A stretch of DNA of 64,000 bases from an uncultured Acidobacteriota bacterium (GCA_937870635.1 CALMZP010000044.1:1-64000), one strand, 5' to 3'. Shown: positions 16,587-26,426, counted from the first letter of the stretch. The notes: a model not told the origin generated them from the sequence alone. Program-made: numbers and translations.

Positions 16587-18515
16587 CTACCGCGTTCTCT
16601 GACCGACGGCGACCGGCAGCACATCCGCCGCATGCCCGCCGGCCAGGAACTGGCGCACCCGCTTCGCGATCCCCTCGGGATGGAGGTCGTACTGTGCCCG
16701 CAGGACATCCTGCGTCCCATGGTGCACGTACTCGTCCGGAATGCCGATGCGGTGGAACCTGACGCCCTCGAGGCCGAGCTCCTGCGCCTTCTCCATCACC
16801 GCCGAACCGAAGCCGCCCGCGAGCGATCCCTCTTCGACAGTCAGCACGTGCGCGCCAGGCTTGCAGAAACGCCTGATAAGCTCTTCGTCGAGCGGTTTGA
16901 TGAAGCGCGCGTTGACGACAGCGACGTTGATGCCTTCTTTGGCAAGGATGTCCGCCGCCTGCATCGACGGCCAGACCTCGTTGCCGATCGCGAAGATCGT
17001 CGCGGCCGAACCTTCGCGCAGCAGTTCGCCCTTGCCGACCGGGAGCGACTGAAGCTCTTCGTCCAACTTCACGCCGACGCCGTTGCCGCGCGGATAGCGC
17101 AGCGATGTGGGGTGGCCGGTTTCGAACGCGGTCTTCACCATGTGACGAAGCTCGTTCTCGTCCTTCGGCGCCATGCAGACCATGTTCGGGAAGATCCGCA
17201 GGTAGGCCATGTCGTAGATGCCGTGATGCGTCGGCCCGTCAGCGCCGGCGATCCCGCCGCGATCGAGAGCGAAGACGACCGGCAGATCCATGATCGTGAC
17301 GTCGTGGAACACCTGGTCGAACGCCCGCTGCAGGAACGTCGAATAGATCGCGGCGATCGGCTTCAGACCCTGGGTCGCCAGCCCGCCCGAGAACGTCACC
17401 GCATGCTCCTCGGCGATTCCGACGTCGAACATGCGCTCGGGATGCACCTTGGCGAATTTGTCGAGGCCCGTCCCTTCCGGCATCGCCGCCGTGATGGCGA
17501 CGATCTTCGGATCTTTCGCCGCGAGCGCAATGAGCGTCTCGGCGAATACCGCCGTGTAGGACGGCGGAGCGGGCTTGTCCGACTTTTTCACCTCGCCCGA
17601 AGGGATGTCGAACGGCGTCACGCCATGCGACCAGATCGGCTTGTTCTCGGCCGGAACGTAACCCTTCCCCTTCTTCGTGATCACGTGAATGAGGATCGGC
17701 CCGTCGTAATCCTTGTGCTCCTCGAACAGATCGATGAGGTGATCGAGATCGTGGCCGTCGAACGGTCCGAGGTACTTGAATCCGAGCTCCTCGAACAGCG
17801 TGCCCGGAACGACCATGTGCTTGAGGATCTGCTCCATGTCCGAGGCGACTTCGTGGAGCTTGCCGCCGATGAGAGGGATGCGATCCATGATGCCCTTGGC
17901 GAGATCCTTCGCCTGGTTGTATCGCTGGCCCTTGATGATGGAGTTCAGGTAACCCGACATGGCGCCGACGTTCGTCGAGATCGACATGTCGTTGTCGTTG
18001 AGGACGATCATCAGCTTGCGCTTCAGATGACCGGCCTGGTTCAGACCTTCGAGCGCGAGACCGCCCGACAGAGCACCGTCGCCGATGATGGCCACGACGC
18101 GGTAATCCTCTTTGCGGAAATCGCGGGCCACGGCAATGCCCAGCGCCGCGGAGATGGATGTCGATGCGTGACCGGCGTTGAACACGTCGTACTCGGATTC
18201 TTCGCGTTTGCAGAAGCCCGAGATGCCGTTGTGCTGGCGGATCGTGTGGAAGGTGTCGCGGCGACCGGTGATCAGCTTGTGCGGATAGCTCTGGTGGCCG
18301 GTGTCGAAGACGATCTGGTCGCGCGGCGTCTCGAAGACGTAATGCAGCGCCAGCGTGAGCTCGACGATGCCGAGGTTGCCTCCGAAATGGCCGCCGATTT
18401 TCGAAACCGTGTCGATGATGGTCTCGCGAATCTCGGCCGCGAGCTTCGGGAGCTCCGAGCGGTCAAGCTTCCGCAAGTCCAGCGGAGTGTTGATGTTATC
18501 GAGTAGTCGAGCCAT
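16587..18515 (-). CDS. dxs: 1-deoxy-D-xylulose-5-phosphate synthase
   Basis: GGHFGGNLGIVELTLALHYVFETPRDQIVFDTGHQSYPHKLITGR, IGDGALSGGLALEGLN, DVGIAEEHAVTFSGGLA. Confidence 0.96.
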   Translation of the reverse strand: MARLLDNINTPLDLRKLDRSELPKLAAEIRETIIDTVSKIGGHFGGNLGIVELTLALHYVFETPRDQIVFDTGHQSYPHKLITGRRDTFHTIRQHNGISGFCKREESEYDVFNAGHASTSISAALGIAVARDFRKEDYRVVAIIGDGALSGGLALEGLNQAGHLKRKLMIVLNDNDMSISTNVGAMSGYLNSIIKGQRYNQAKDLAKGIMDRIPLIGGKLHEVASDMEQILKHMVVPGTLFEELGFKYLGPFDGHDLDHLIDLFEEHKDYDGPILIHVITKKGKGYVPAENKPIWSHGVTPFDIPSGEVKKSDKPAPPSYTAVFAETLIALAAKDPKIVAITAAMPEGTGLDKFAKVHPERMFDVGIAEEHAVTFSGGLATQGLKPIAAIYSTFLQRAFDQVFHDVTIMDLPVVFALDRGGIAGADGPTHHGIYDMAYLRIFPNMVCMAPKDENELRHMVKTAFETGHPTSLRYPRGNGVGVKLDEELQSLPVGKGELLREGSAATIFAIGNEVWPSMQAADILAKEGINVAVVNARFIKPLDEELIRRFCKPGAHVLTVEEGSLAGGFGSAVMEKAQELGLEGVRFHRIGIPDEYVHHGTQDVLRAQYDLHPEGIAKRVRQFLAGGHAADVLPVAVGQRTR

Positions 18516-18519
18516 AGCT

Positions 18520-19401
18520 TTAAGATCGCCGATCGCAGATGAAACGTGCGATGTCCCCCAGATAGTTCAAGGGACCGGCGATCATACCAGCGTTATTCAA
18601 GGCGGTCGCCAGCAGGCTGGCGAGCTCGGCGCGGGCCGCGTCGACTCCCATCAGCGCAGGGTACGTCAGCTTTCCCTGCGCCACGTCTTTCCCGGCGGTC
18701 TTGCCGAGGGTGGCCGACGACTCCTCCTGGTCGAGCAGGTCATCGACGATCTGGAACGCCAGCCCGAGAGCGACGCCGTAACGCTCGAGCACAAGGAGCT
18801 GCCTGTCGTTGGCCCCGCCCAGGGTGCCGCCCAGCAGCACCGACGCCGTGATGAGCCTGCCCGTCTTGTTGCGATGGATGAACTCGAGCGCTTCGCGCGT
18901 CGGCTTCGCTCCCTCGGCCTCGAGATCGGCAACCTGACCGCCGATCATCCCCGTCGAGTCGACCGCCCGCGCAACGAGAGCGACAGCCCGAAGTTGTCGC
19001 GCTGGGTCCAGGCCCTCGATCGGCTTGGCGAGCCACGAGAACGCTTCGGTAAGGAGCGCGTCGCCGGCGAGGATTCCCATCGCTTCGCCATAGACGACGT
19101 GCGTCGTCTTCCGGCCGCGGCGGAGATCATCGTCGTCGAGTGCCGGCAGATCGTCGTGGACGAGCGAGTAGGTGTGAATCAGCTCGAGGGCCGCGAACGA
19201 CGGCAGCAGCGGAGTCACATCGGCGCCACATGCTTCGGCCGCGGCGATCGCCAGAATCGGACGCACGCGCTTGCCACCCCCCAGAACGGCATACCGCATG
19301 GCTTCGTGGATGATCGACGGCGCGGTGTCCGCGGGGGGAAGATGCTGATCGAGGGTCTGCTCGACGAGGGTGCGTTTCTCGCGAAGGTACGCGTCGATCA
19401 C
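18520..19401 (-). CDS. ispA: polyprenyl (geranyl/farnesyl) diphosphate synthase
   Basis: GGGKRVRPILAIAA, LIHTYSLVHDDLPALDDDDLRRGRKTTHVVYGEA, FQIVDDLLDQEE. Confidence 0.95.
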   Translation of the reverse strand: MIDAYLREKRTLVEQTLDQHLPPADTAPSIIHEAMRYAVLGGGKRVRPILAIAAAEACGADVTPLLPSFAALELIHTYSLVHDDLPALDDDDLRRGRKTTHVVYGEAMGILAGDALLTEAFSWLAKPIEGLDPARQLRAVALVARAVDSTGMIGGQVADLEAEGAKPTREALEFIHRNKTGRLITASVLLGGTLGGANDRQLLVLERYGVALGLAFQIVDDLLDQEESSATLGKTAGKDVAQGKLTYPALMGVDAARAELASLLATALNNAGMIAGPLNYLGDIARFICDRRS

Positions 19402-19673
19402 GACTCGATCTCGCCCGCGCCGTCTTCCTCGTCGTCCTCATCCTCGTCGACGACAAACGCCTCGGTCCGCGGCTGCCCTTTCGCGTCGGCGAGGATCAGC
19501 TCGATCTTCTTCTCCACTTCCTCGAGCCGCTGGTGGCAGAAGCGCGAGAGGCCGATTCCTTCCTCGAAAAGGCGGAGCGATTCGTCGAGCGGCAGCTCTT
19601 CCCCTTCGAGCCGCTGCACGATCTGCTCGAGCTGCTGAAACGCCTTCTCGAAATCGTTGCCGCGCCGGGCCAT
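19398..19673 (-). CDS. xseB: exodeoxyribonuclease VII small subunit
   Basis: FEKAFQQLEQIVQRLEGEELPLDESLRLFEEGIGLSRFCHQRLEEVEKKIELIL; ATGA overlap with ispA. Confidence 0.93.
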   Translation of the reverse strand: MARRGNDFEKAFQQLEQIVQRLEGEELPLDESLRLFEEGIGLSRFCHQRLEEVEKKIELILADAKGQPRTEAFVVDEDEDDEEDGAGEIES

Positions 19674-19708
19674 GGGAGGGTGGTTATAGCACGCTCTACA
19701 GGGGGTTC

Positions 19709-19843
19709 AGGGACCCTGGGTCGATTCGACCTTCGACCTTCGGCCTTCGACCTTGGGCCCTTGGACACAATTTGCTCCAAGGTCCAGGTCCAGGGTCCAG
19801 GGTCCAGTATCCGAAGGTCGAAGGTCGAAGGTCGATTCCAGCC
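19709..19843. repeat. inverted arrays of 7-bp repeats (ttcgacc / ggtcgaa outer; ttggacc / ggtccag inner)
   Basis: ggtcgattcgaccttcgaccttcggccttcgaccttgggcccttggacac...ctccaaggtccaggtccagggtccagggtccagtatccgaaggtcgaaggtcgaaggtcgatt. Confidence 0.88.
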
Positions 19844-19907
19844 GAAGCTCCGAAACGCTGTCCAAAACGCGACCGTGCCGAAGAGCCCCGGGGCTCCAAG
19901 CTCCGAC

Positions 19908-20675
19908 TCACGGCTTCTTCTGCGCTTCGCCGGTCATCGGCACGAAGACGACATCGATCGTCTTCTCCTCGACCACGCCGCGCGGGGTCTTTGTCAGGAT
20001 CAGGATCTGCTGGTAGTAGTCGCCCACGGGGATGATCAGTCGTCCGCCGACCGCGAGCTGATCGACGAGCGGTTGCGGCACGTGGTCGGGGGCGGCGGTG
20101 ACGATGATGCGGTCGAACGGCGCCTGCTCCGGCCAGCCGCGGTACCCATCGCCGGCGCGGACATGAACGTTCGAATATCCGAGAGTTGCGAGAGTTTCCT
20201 TCGACCGGCGGGCGAGGTCGGGGACGATCTCGATCGAATACACCTCTTTCGCCAGCTCGGCGAGAACCGCGGCCTGATATCCCGAGCCCGTGCCGATCTC
20301 CAGCACTTTCGACTGCGGCGTCACCTGAAGCTGCTCGGTCATGTACGCGACGATGTACGGCTGGGAGATGGTCTGGCCGAGGCCGATCGGCAGCGGATTG
20401 TCGTCGTATGCGTTTGCGGCCTGATCGGCGGGTACGAACTCGTGGCGGGGAACCTTGCGCATCACCTCGAGGACGCGCGGGTCGCGGATCCCACGTGCGC
20501 GAATCTGGTTGTCGACCATGTTCATACGGCGCCTCGCATACTCATCCGGCTGCTCCGCCGCGCGCGTTCCGCATCCGAGGATGAAGAGTGCGGTGGTGAT
20601 GGTCACGATTCGTCGGAGACGCTGGAGACGGGCCAGATGCTTTCCACCCCCATCGTTCGTGAATCGACGGTGCAT
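19908..20675 (-). CDS. pcm: protein-L-isoaspartate O-methyltransferase, apparently exported or lipid-anchored
   Basis: VLEIGTGSGYQAAVLAELAKEVYSIEIV, VRAGDGYRGWPEQAPFDRIIVTAA; N-terminus LRRIVTITTALFILGCGTRA. Start uncertain: ATG 20675 or GTG 20606 (GTGA overlap with xseA). Confidence 0.9.
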   Translation of the reverse strand: MHRRFTNDGGGKHLARLQRLRRIVTITTALFILGCGTRAAEQPDEYARRRMNMVDNQIRARGIRDPRVLEVMRKVPRHEFVPADQAANAYDDNPLPIGLGQTISQPYIVAYMTEQLQVTPQSKVLEIGTGSGYQAAVLAELAKEVYSIEIVPDLARRSKETLATLGYSNVHVRAGDGYRGWPEQAPFDRIIVTAAPDHVPQPLVDQLAVGGRLIIPVGDYYQQILILTKTPRGVVEEKTIDVVFVPMTGEAQKKP

Positions 20676-21916
20676 GCGAGCCTCCCGCGCTTGAGCTGGA
20701 CCTCGATCCCCTCACCCACCGCCACGGCCATCGAGTCCATCAGCGGCTTCCTGCGATTCTTCACCCTGGAGAATGCAATTGCGTAGCCGCGCGACAGCAC
20801 CGAGAGCGGCGATACGGCGTTGAGAGTGGCCGCGACTGCTTCGAGACGCTGCCTGTGCCGCTGCAGCTTCGCCGGATAGCGGGTGAGCGGCGCCTGGGCG
20901 CTCTCGAGCCGTCGCCTCATGATCTTCGCCCGCGCGTCCAGGAGGCGGAACAGGGCGACACGGCGGCGCTCGAGCTTTTCGCGGCGAATGGCGATCCGCC
21001 GTGGAAACGCGCCGAGCCGGTCGGATGAAGCGAGGTGCCGCAGCTCGTGCCTGTAATTGCGGACGCGCGACTCGATCAGATGCCGGACGCGGCGGACGGA
21101 GTTGTCGATGTGGCTGCAGATCTCGCTCTTGGCGCGGACCACGATCTCCGCCGCTGCCGACGGGGTCGGCGCGCGAACATCCGCGACCAGGTCCGCAATC
21201 GTGAAATCCGTTTCGTGACCGACGCCGGCGATCGTCGGAATGGCGCACGCGGCGATGGCCCGCGCGACGACCTCCTCGTTGAACGGCCACAGATCTTCGA
21301 GCGAGCCTCCCCCGCGGCAGATCAGCACGACGTCATGCAGATCCCAGCGCGAGAGATTCCGAAGCGCGGCAGCGATCTCCTGCGCCGCGCCCGTTCCCTG
21401 CACGCGAACCGGATAGATCTGCAGCGACAGCCCCTCGAATCGGCGGCCCAGAACGTTGAGGATGTCCCGCAGGGCAGCGCCTGATGGACTGGTGACGACG
21501 GCGATCCGCCGCGGAAGCATCGGGATCGGCTTCTTGCGCGCCGGATCGAAGAGACCCTCTTCAGCGAGCCGTTTCTTCAGCTGCTCGAATGCGAGCTGCA
21601 GCGCCCCCAGGCCGACCGGCTCAGCCGACACAGCATTGAGCTGGAACTCGCCCTTCGCTTCGTAAATCGAGAGACGGCCGCGAACGATCAGCTTCAGACC
21701 GTTCTCGATTCTGAACTTCAGGTAGCGGGCATTCGTCGCAAACAGCACGACCCGCATCTGCGCCTTCGCATCCTTGATCGAGAAGTAGTGATGACCCGAC
21801 GCCGCGCGCGTGTAGTTCGACACTTCGCCCTCGACGCTGATGTCGTTGTAGCGGAAGAAGTCGATGTTGATCTGCTTGATCAGCTCGCTGACGGTGTAGG
21901 TGCGCGGTTCCGGCAT
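20603..21916 (-). CDS. xseA: exodeoxyribonuclease VII large subunit
   Basis: YTVSELIKQINIDFFRYNDISVEGEVSNYTRAASGHHYFSIKDAKAQMRVVLF, RIAVVTSPSGAALRDIL, ICRGGGSLEDLWPFNEEVVARAI. Confidence 0.95.
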   Translation of the reverse strand: MPEPRTYTVSELIKQINIDFFRYNDISVEGEVSNYTRAASGHHYFSIKDAKAQMRVVLFATNARYLKFRIENGLKLIVRGRLSIYEAKGEFQLNAVSAEPVGLGALQLAFEQLKKRLAEEGLFDPARKKPIPMLPRRIAVVTSPSGAALRDILNVLGRRFEGLSLQIYPVRVQGTGAAQEIAAALRNLSRWDLHDVVLICRGGGSLEDLWPFNEEVVARAIAACAIPTIAGVGHETDFTIADLVADVRAPTPSAAAEIVVRAKSEICSHIDNSVRRVRHLIESRVRNYRHELRHLASSDRLGAFPRRIAIRREKLERRRVALFRLLDARAKIMRRRLESAQAPLTRYPAKLQRHRQRLEAVAATLNAVSPLSVLSRGYAIAFSRVKNRRKPLMDSMAVAVGEGIEVQLKRGRLACTVDSRTMGVESIWPVSSVSDES

Positions 21917-21925
21917 GGCAAGAAG

Positions 21926-22030
21926 TCTATCCTGAGCGAAGCGAAGGATCTCCGGTGCACCTGCGCGGCTCGAACCTCAGGCGGCGCTGGTGCACCGCAG
22001 ATCCTTCGCTTCGCTCAGGATAAACTTCTT
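21926..22030. repeat. palindromic repeat, ctgagcgaagcgaaggatctccgg variant
   Basis: tctatcctgagcgaagcgaaggatctccggtgcacc ... ggtgcaccgcagatccttcgcttcgctcaggata. Confidence 0.9.
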
Positions 22031-22037
22031 AGAAGAC

Positions 22038-22796
22038 TCACTCTTCCGTCAATGGCCCCTGCGCCCGCCCCTCGATGAACTGCTGCACGATCGAATTCTC
22101 CGAGCGCTGAAACTCTTCGGGTGTCCCCTCTTCGATGATCTCTCCGCGGTAGAGCATCGCCACGCGATCGGCAATCTTGAAGGCGACTTTCATGTCGTGC
22201 GTGATCGTGACCGTCGTCGTATTCAGCTTCTCGTCCATCTCCACGATCAGGTCGGCCACGACGTCGCTGATGACGGGATCCAGACCGGTGGTCGGTTCGT
22301 CGAAGAGCAGGATCTCGGGCTTCAACGAGATCGCGCGCGCAAATCCCACGCGGCGGCGCATGCCTCCGGAAAGCTCGGAGGGCCTGCGTTTCTCCACGCC
22401 ATGAAGATGCACATCCTCGAGGCATTCTTCGACGCGCTGCCGGATCTCGTCCTCGCTCATCTTCGTGTGGCGGCGCAAAGGGAACGCGATGTTCTCGAAG
22501 ACCGACATCGAGTCGAACAGCGCGCCTTCCTGGAAGGCCATCCCGAAACGCCTCCGGAACGCATTGAGCTCGACCGCGTGCATGCAGCAGAGATCCGTGT
22601 TGTCGACCACGACGTGGCCGCGGTCGGGCTGCAGCAGACCGATGATGTGTTTCAGCGTGACGCTCTTGCCGGTGCCTGAACCACCGACGATGACCAGCGA
22701 TTCGCCCGGCGAGATATCGATCGAAAGATCGCGCAGCACTTCCTTCCCGTTGAACGACTTGTACACGTGCTGGAGAGAGATCTTCGGCTCAGACAT
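22038..22796 (-). CDS. mlaF: ABC transporter ATP-binding protein, MlaF-like
   Basis: VIVGGSGTGKSVTLKHIIGLLQPD, FGMAFQEGALFDSMSVFENIAFPLR, PSELSGGMRRRVGFARAISLKPEILLFDEPTTGLDPV. Confidence 0.93.
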   Translation of the reverse strand: MSEPKISLQHVYKSFNGKEVLRDLSIDISPGESLVIVGGSGTGKSVTLKHIIGLLQPDRGHVVVDNTDLCCMHAVELNAFRRRFGMAFQEGALFDSMSVFENIAFPLRRHTKMSEDEIRQRVEECLEDVHLHGVEKRRPSELSGGMRRRVGFARAISLKPEILLFDEPTTGLDPVISDVVADLIVEMDEKLNTTTVTITHDMKVAFKIADRVAMLYRGEIIEEGTPEEFQRSENSIVQQFIEGRAQGPLTEE

Positions 22797-23567
22797 CTAG
22801 AAGAGGACCTTGGTGAGAAAGAAGTCCGAGAGCAGGATGATGAGCGACGCGCTCACGACTGCATTCGTCGTGGCCTTGCCCACGCCCTCCGCGCCACCGG
22901 TCGTGTAATAACCGCGCACACATCCGGTCAGTGTCAGGATCAGGCCGAAGACCGCCGACTTGATCAGGCCGCTCCACAGATCGTTCAAGTGGAGAAAACT
23001 GAACGTGTTCTGCTCGTAGACGAGCGGATTCGCGCCCAGCAGCTTCACCGAAACGAGGTACCCGCCGTAGATGCCGAGGGCGTCGCCGAGGATGACGAGG
23101 AAGGGGAGCATGAGGATGCCGGCGATGACCCGCGGCACGAAGAGGTAATGGACCGGATCGGTGGCCAGAGCCTTCAGCGCATCGAGCTGCTCGGTCACTC
23201 GCATCGTGCCGATCTCCGCGGCCATGGACGAGCCGACGCGTCCGGTCACCATCAGTCCGACCAGGACGGGCGACAACTCACGAAGCATGGCCAGGGCCAC
23301 GACGCTGCCGACGAAATTTTCCGCGTGCACGCGCTGGAAACCGGTGTAGGTCTGCAGCGCGAGCACCATCCCGGTGAACATCGTCGTGAGAAAGACGACC
23401 GGGATCGAATCGACGCCGACACGGACCATCTGCCGCGACCACTCCCGCACCTCGTACGGACTCTTGATGCCCCAGACCATCGTCCGCCACAGCATCCGGA
23501 ACCAGAGTCCGGTCTGCTCGGAAAATCGGATGAAGATGCGGCCGAGCCGCTCGAGGAGAGCAGTCAT
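22797..23567 (-). CDS. mlaE: MlaE-family ABC transporter permease
   Basis: SIPVVFLTTMFTGMVLALQTYTGFQR, RELSPVLVGLMVTGRVGSSMAAEIGTMRVTEQLDALKALATDP. Confidence 0.94.
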   Translation of the reverse strand: MTALLERLGRIFIRFSEQTGLWFRMLWRTMVWGIKSPYEVREWSRQMVRVGVDSIPVVFLTTMFTGMVLALQTYTGFQRVHAENFVGSVVALAMLRELSPVLVGLMVTGRVGSSMAAEIGTMRVTEQLDALKALATDPVHYLFVPRVIAGILMLPFLVILGDALGIYGGYLVSVKLLGANPLVYEQNTFSFLHLNDLWSGLIKSAVFGLILTLTGCVRGYYTTGGAEGVGKATTNAVVSASLIILLSDFFLTKVLF

Positions 23568-24724
23568 TGGAAGCGGGACCGAACCGTGGCGCGCCCGTCG
23601 ACGCGGTAGACGCGCGGAACGCGCGCGCTGACACCGCAGAGCACTTCGTAGGAGATTGTACCGGTCTTCGCCGCGATCTCTTCGACGGTCACCTCTTCGT
23701 CACCCTGGCGCCCGATCAGGATCACCTCGTCGCCACACGAGGCACCGGGGACGTCGGTGACGTCGACGGTGATCAGATCCATGGAAACGCGGCCCACGAC
23801 CGGCGCGCGCATCCCCCTGACCAGAACGTCTCCTTTGTTCGAAAGCAGGCGGTTGTAGCCGTCGGCGTATCCAACCGGGAGCGTGGCCAGCCGGGTCGGC
23901 CGCTCCGTGCGGAAGGTCATCGCGTAACCGACCGCGTGCCCCTTCGGAAGATCCTTCAGCCGGACGATCTCCGTGCGCCACCGCATCACCGGCTCCAGCC
24001 GCGATTCTCCGGCGTCCAGCGCTTCCGCTCCATAGAGGGCGATTCCCACCCGCGCGTATTCTCCCGGCCTGACCATGCCGCGCATCATCGCCGCGCTGTT
24101 CGCCCGATGGCGCAGCGGCGCGGAGAGGCCGGCCTTTGCCAGAGTCTCGACCAGCGCGTCGAACCGGGCGCTCTGCTCGACCGTGAAGGGATCATCGGGA
24201 TCGCCGGCGTTCGCGTAATGCGTGTAAAGGGCGGCCACCTTGAGTCGCGGAGCGGAACGGACCAGTTCGACGATGCGGGGCAGCTCGCCTTCGGTCGAAC
24301 CCATCCGGCCCATTCCGGAATCGATCTTCAGGTGAATGACCACGTCGCGGTCACGCGCCACGCGCGTCGCCGCCTCGAGCTCCTCCGGACCGGGAACGCC
24401 CACGTCGATCCCGTTCTCCGCCGCAATGCGCACCTGCGCCTCGCTCAATGGTCCGAGGACGAGCAGAGGAGTGGTGACTCCGGCGCGGCGAAGCTCCATG
24501 GCCTCTTCCAGCATGACCACAGCGATCATGGCCACGCGGTCGGGGGTGCACTCTTTCGCAAGCTCGGCCGCTCCGTGGCCGTATGCATTTGCTTTCATCA
24601 CCGCGATCAGACGCGATCCCGGGGGCAGCCGCGATGCGACCGTGGCAAGGTTTCGTCCGAACGCCGCGGAGTCGATCTCCGCCCACGTGGGGCGCATCGT
24701 TGAAAGCTCAGACGCTGTAGACAT
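23564..24724 (-). CDS. alr: alanine racemase
   Basis: RPTWAEIDSAAFGRNL, LIAVMKANAYGHGA, KIDSGMGRMG, RVGIALYG, VGYADGYNRLLSN, GRVSMDLITVDVT. Confidence 0.95.
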   Translation of the reverse strand: MSTASELSTMRPTWAEIDSAAFGRNLATVASRLPPGSRLIAVMKANAYGHGAAELAKECTPDRVAMIAVVMLEEAMELRRAGVTTPLLVLGPLSEAQVRIAAENGIDVGVPGPEELEAATRVARDRDVVIHLKIDSGMGRMGSTEGELPRIVELVRSAPRLKVAALYTHYANAGDPDDPFTVEQSARFDALVETLAKAGLSAPLRHRANSAAMMRGMVRPGEYARVGIALYGAEALDAGESRLEPVMRWRTEIVRLKDLPKGHAVGYAMTFRTERPTRLATLPVGYADGYNRLLSNKGDVLVRGMRAPVVGRVSMDLITVDVTDVPGASCGDEVILIGRQGDEEVTVEEIAAKTGTISYEVLCGVSARVPRVYRVDGRATVRSRFQ

Positions 24725-25412
24725 GGAGATTCTGTCCGTTCATCGGGCGTGACTGCGGAGACGCCAGAAAGAGAATCGACTCGGCTGCTTCGTCCGCCGT
24801 CATCTCCGCTGGCGCCCCGCCACTCGCTGCCGCCCACATGGGAGTGTCGACGGAACCGAAGCTGACGCAGTTCACGCGCACTCCATGCTGCTTCACTTCG
24901 ACTGCCAGCGCCTCGGTGAAGGCGATGACGGCGGCCTTGCTGGCGTTATACGAGGCGAAGCCGGGAAACTTCTCGGGACCGGGCACCCCCGAGATCGAGG
25001 AGACGTTGACGATCACGCCCGTACGGCGCTCGATCATCCGCGGCAGTGCGCGGCGGCAGGCGAGGAATGCCGAGCGCGCGTTCACCGCGAACATCCGATC
25101 CCAGCGGCCGGCATCGAGATCGACGACCAGGGCGGGATCGATCATCCCGGCACAGTTGACGAGGATGTCGCATGGGCCGAAACGCGCTTCGGTCTGCTCG
25201 AAAAGGCGGTCGACGTCGGCGGGCTCGGCTGCGTCGCCCGTGACGGCGAATATCCGGGCAGCGTGCCTGGAGGCGATCGCGGAAAGCTTTTCGGCGGAGC
25301 GGGCGAAGATGGCAACCTTGGCGCCGCGTTCGGCGAGCATCTCCGCCGCGCGGCGTCCGATCCCGCTCGACGCGCCCGTCACCACTGCCACTCTGTCGCC
25401 GAAGTCCGCCAT
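24708..25412 (-). CDS. SDR family NAD(P)-dependent oxidoreductase
   Basis: VAVVTGASSGIGRRAAEMLAERGAKVAIFAR, ILVNCAGM, NVSSISG, YNASKAAVIAFTEALAVE. Confidence 0.93.
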   Translation of the reverse strand: MADFGDRVAVVTGASSGIGRRAAEMLAERGAKVAIFARSAEKLSAIASRHAARIFAVTGDAAEPADVDRLFEQTEARFGPCDILVNCAGMIDPALVVDLDAGRWDRMFAVNARSAFLACRRALPRMIERRTGVIVNVSSISGVPGPEKFPGFASYNASKAAVIAFTEALAVEVKQHGVRVNCVSFGSVDTPMWAAASGGAPAEMTADEAAESILFLASPQSRPMNGQNLHVYSV

Positions 25413-25478
25413 GTGTGCCGTAACGCACCTATAATCCGGCGCAGGCTACCCCAAACGACGAAGATTGAGGAGAGGACT

Positions 25479-26276
25479 ATGCCCCCCGAAATCAACAATG
25501 TCATGCAGGCCATTCTGCGATGGGCGCACGTGGTGGCCGGCGTCATGTGGATCGGACACCTTTACTTTTTCAACTGGGTCAACGCGCACTTTGCGAAAGC
25601 GCTCGACGGCCCGACGAAGAAGATTGTCGTTCCCGAGCTGATGCCCCGCGCGCTCTACTGGTTCCGCTGGGGCGCAGCGTGGACCTGGCTCACCGGGTTT
25701 CTGCTGGCCGGGCTCATTTACTACCACGGCCGGATCGTGTTCGAGGACACCAGCAAGCCGGGGGCAATGCTCTGGCTGCTGATCTTCCTCGTCCTTCTGG
25801 CTGTCGGTTTCGTGGTCTACAACGCGGTCATGAAATCGGTGGCCAACGTGCTGGTGGCGAACACCATCGTGCTCGCCCTCTTCGCTGCGGCGTATCTCTT
25901 CCTCGAGTACGTCGGCGGCTTCGGCGGGCGCTCGCTCTACATTCACGCCGGCATGATCTTCGGAACGATGATGGCGATGAACGTGTGGATGGTGATCTGG
26001 CCGTATCAGAAGAAGATCATCACGGCCATCAAGGAAGGGACGCCTCCTGATGCCGCGCTGGTCGCGCAGGCCGGTCTCCGCTCGCGCCAGAACACATTCA
26101 TGTCGGTGCCGCTGCTGTTCCTCATGATCAGCAACCACTACCCGACGATGTACGGCAACACAAATCGCCTGATCGGCATCCCGATTCGCGATCTCTCCCT
26201 TCTGGGCGTGATCGTGGTCGGGTTCGCGACGACGCGCTGGCTGTACGGCAAGTCGGCGAAGGTAAAGGCGTTCTGA
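25479..26276 (+). CDS. membrane protein with urate oxidase N-terminal (PuuD-like) domain
   Basis: Translation from ATG 25479: MPPEINNVMQAILRWAHVVAGVMWIGHLYFFNWVNAHF...NVWMVIWPYQKKIITAIKEGTPPDA...NTFMSVPLLFLMISNHYP. Confidence 0.82.
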   Translation: MPPEINNVMQAILRWAHVVAGVMWIGHLYFFNWVNAHFAKALDGPTKKIVVPELMPRALYWFRWGAAWTWLTGFLLAGLIYYHGRIVFEDTSKPGAMLWLLIFLVLLAVGFVVYNAVMKSVANVLVANTIVLALFAAAYLFLEYVGGFGGRSLYIHAGMIFGTMMAMNVWMVIWPYQKKIITAIKEGTPPDAALVAQAGLRSRQNTFMSVPLLFLMISNHYPTMYGNTNRLIGIPIRDLSLLGVIVVGFATTRWLYGKSAKVKAF

Positions 26277-26278
26277 TT

Positions 26279-26375
26279 TCATCCCGAGCGCGGCGAGGGA
26301 TCTCCGGAAGCACCGGCAGGGTCAAAATTCTGATCCTGCCGGTGGTACCGGAGATCCCTCGCTTGCGCTCGGGAT
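26279..26375. repeat. palindromic repeat, same subfamily as 1195-1350
   Basis: tcatcccgagcgcggcgagggatctccggaagcaccggcaggg ... cctgccggtggtaccggagatccctcgcttgcgctcggga. Confidence 0.9.
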
Positions 26376-26426
26376 ACTTCTTCTACGGCTGGTAGATCAG
26401 CCGCAGCCCGAACGTAGAATGCCCGC

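Noticed and set aside
16041-18506. 821-aa plus-strand ORF antisense to tlyA/dxs
   Set aside because: Biased Arg/Asp/His-rich translation typical of GC3-driven antisense frames; opposite strand encodes unmistakable Dxs and TlyA.
19709-19843. Possible CRISPR array
   Set aside because: Units are 7 bp with no spacers and arms are inverted; not CRISPR architecture, and no cas genes in the window.
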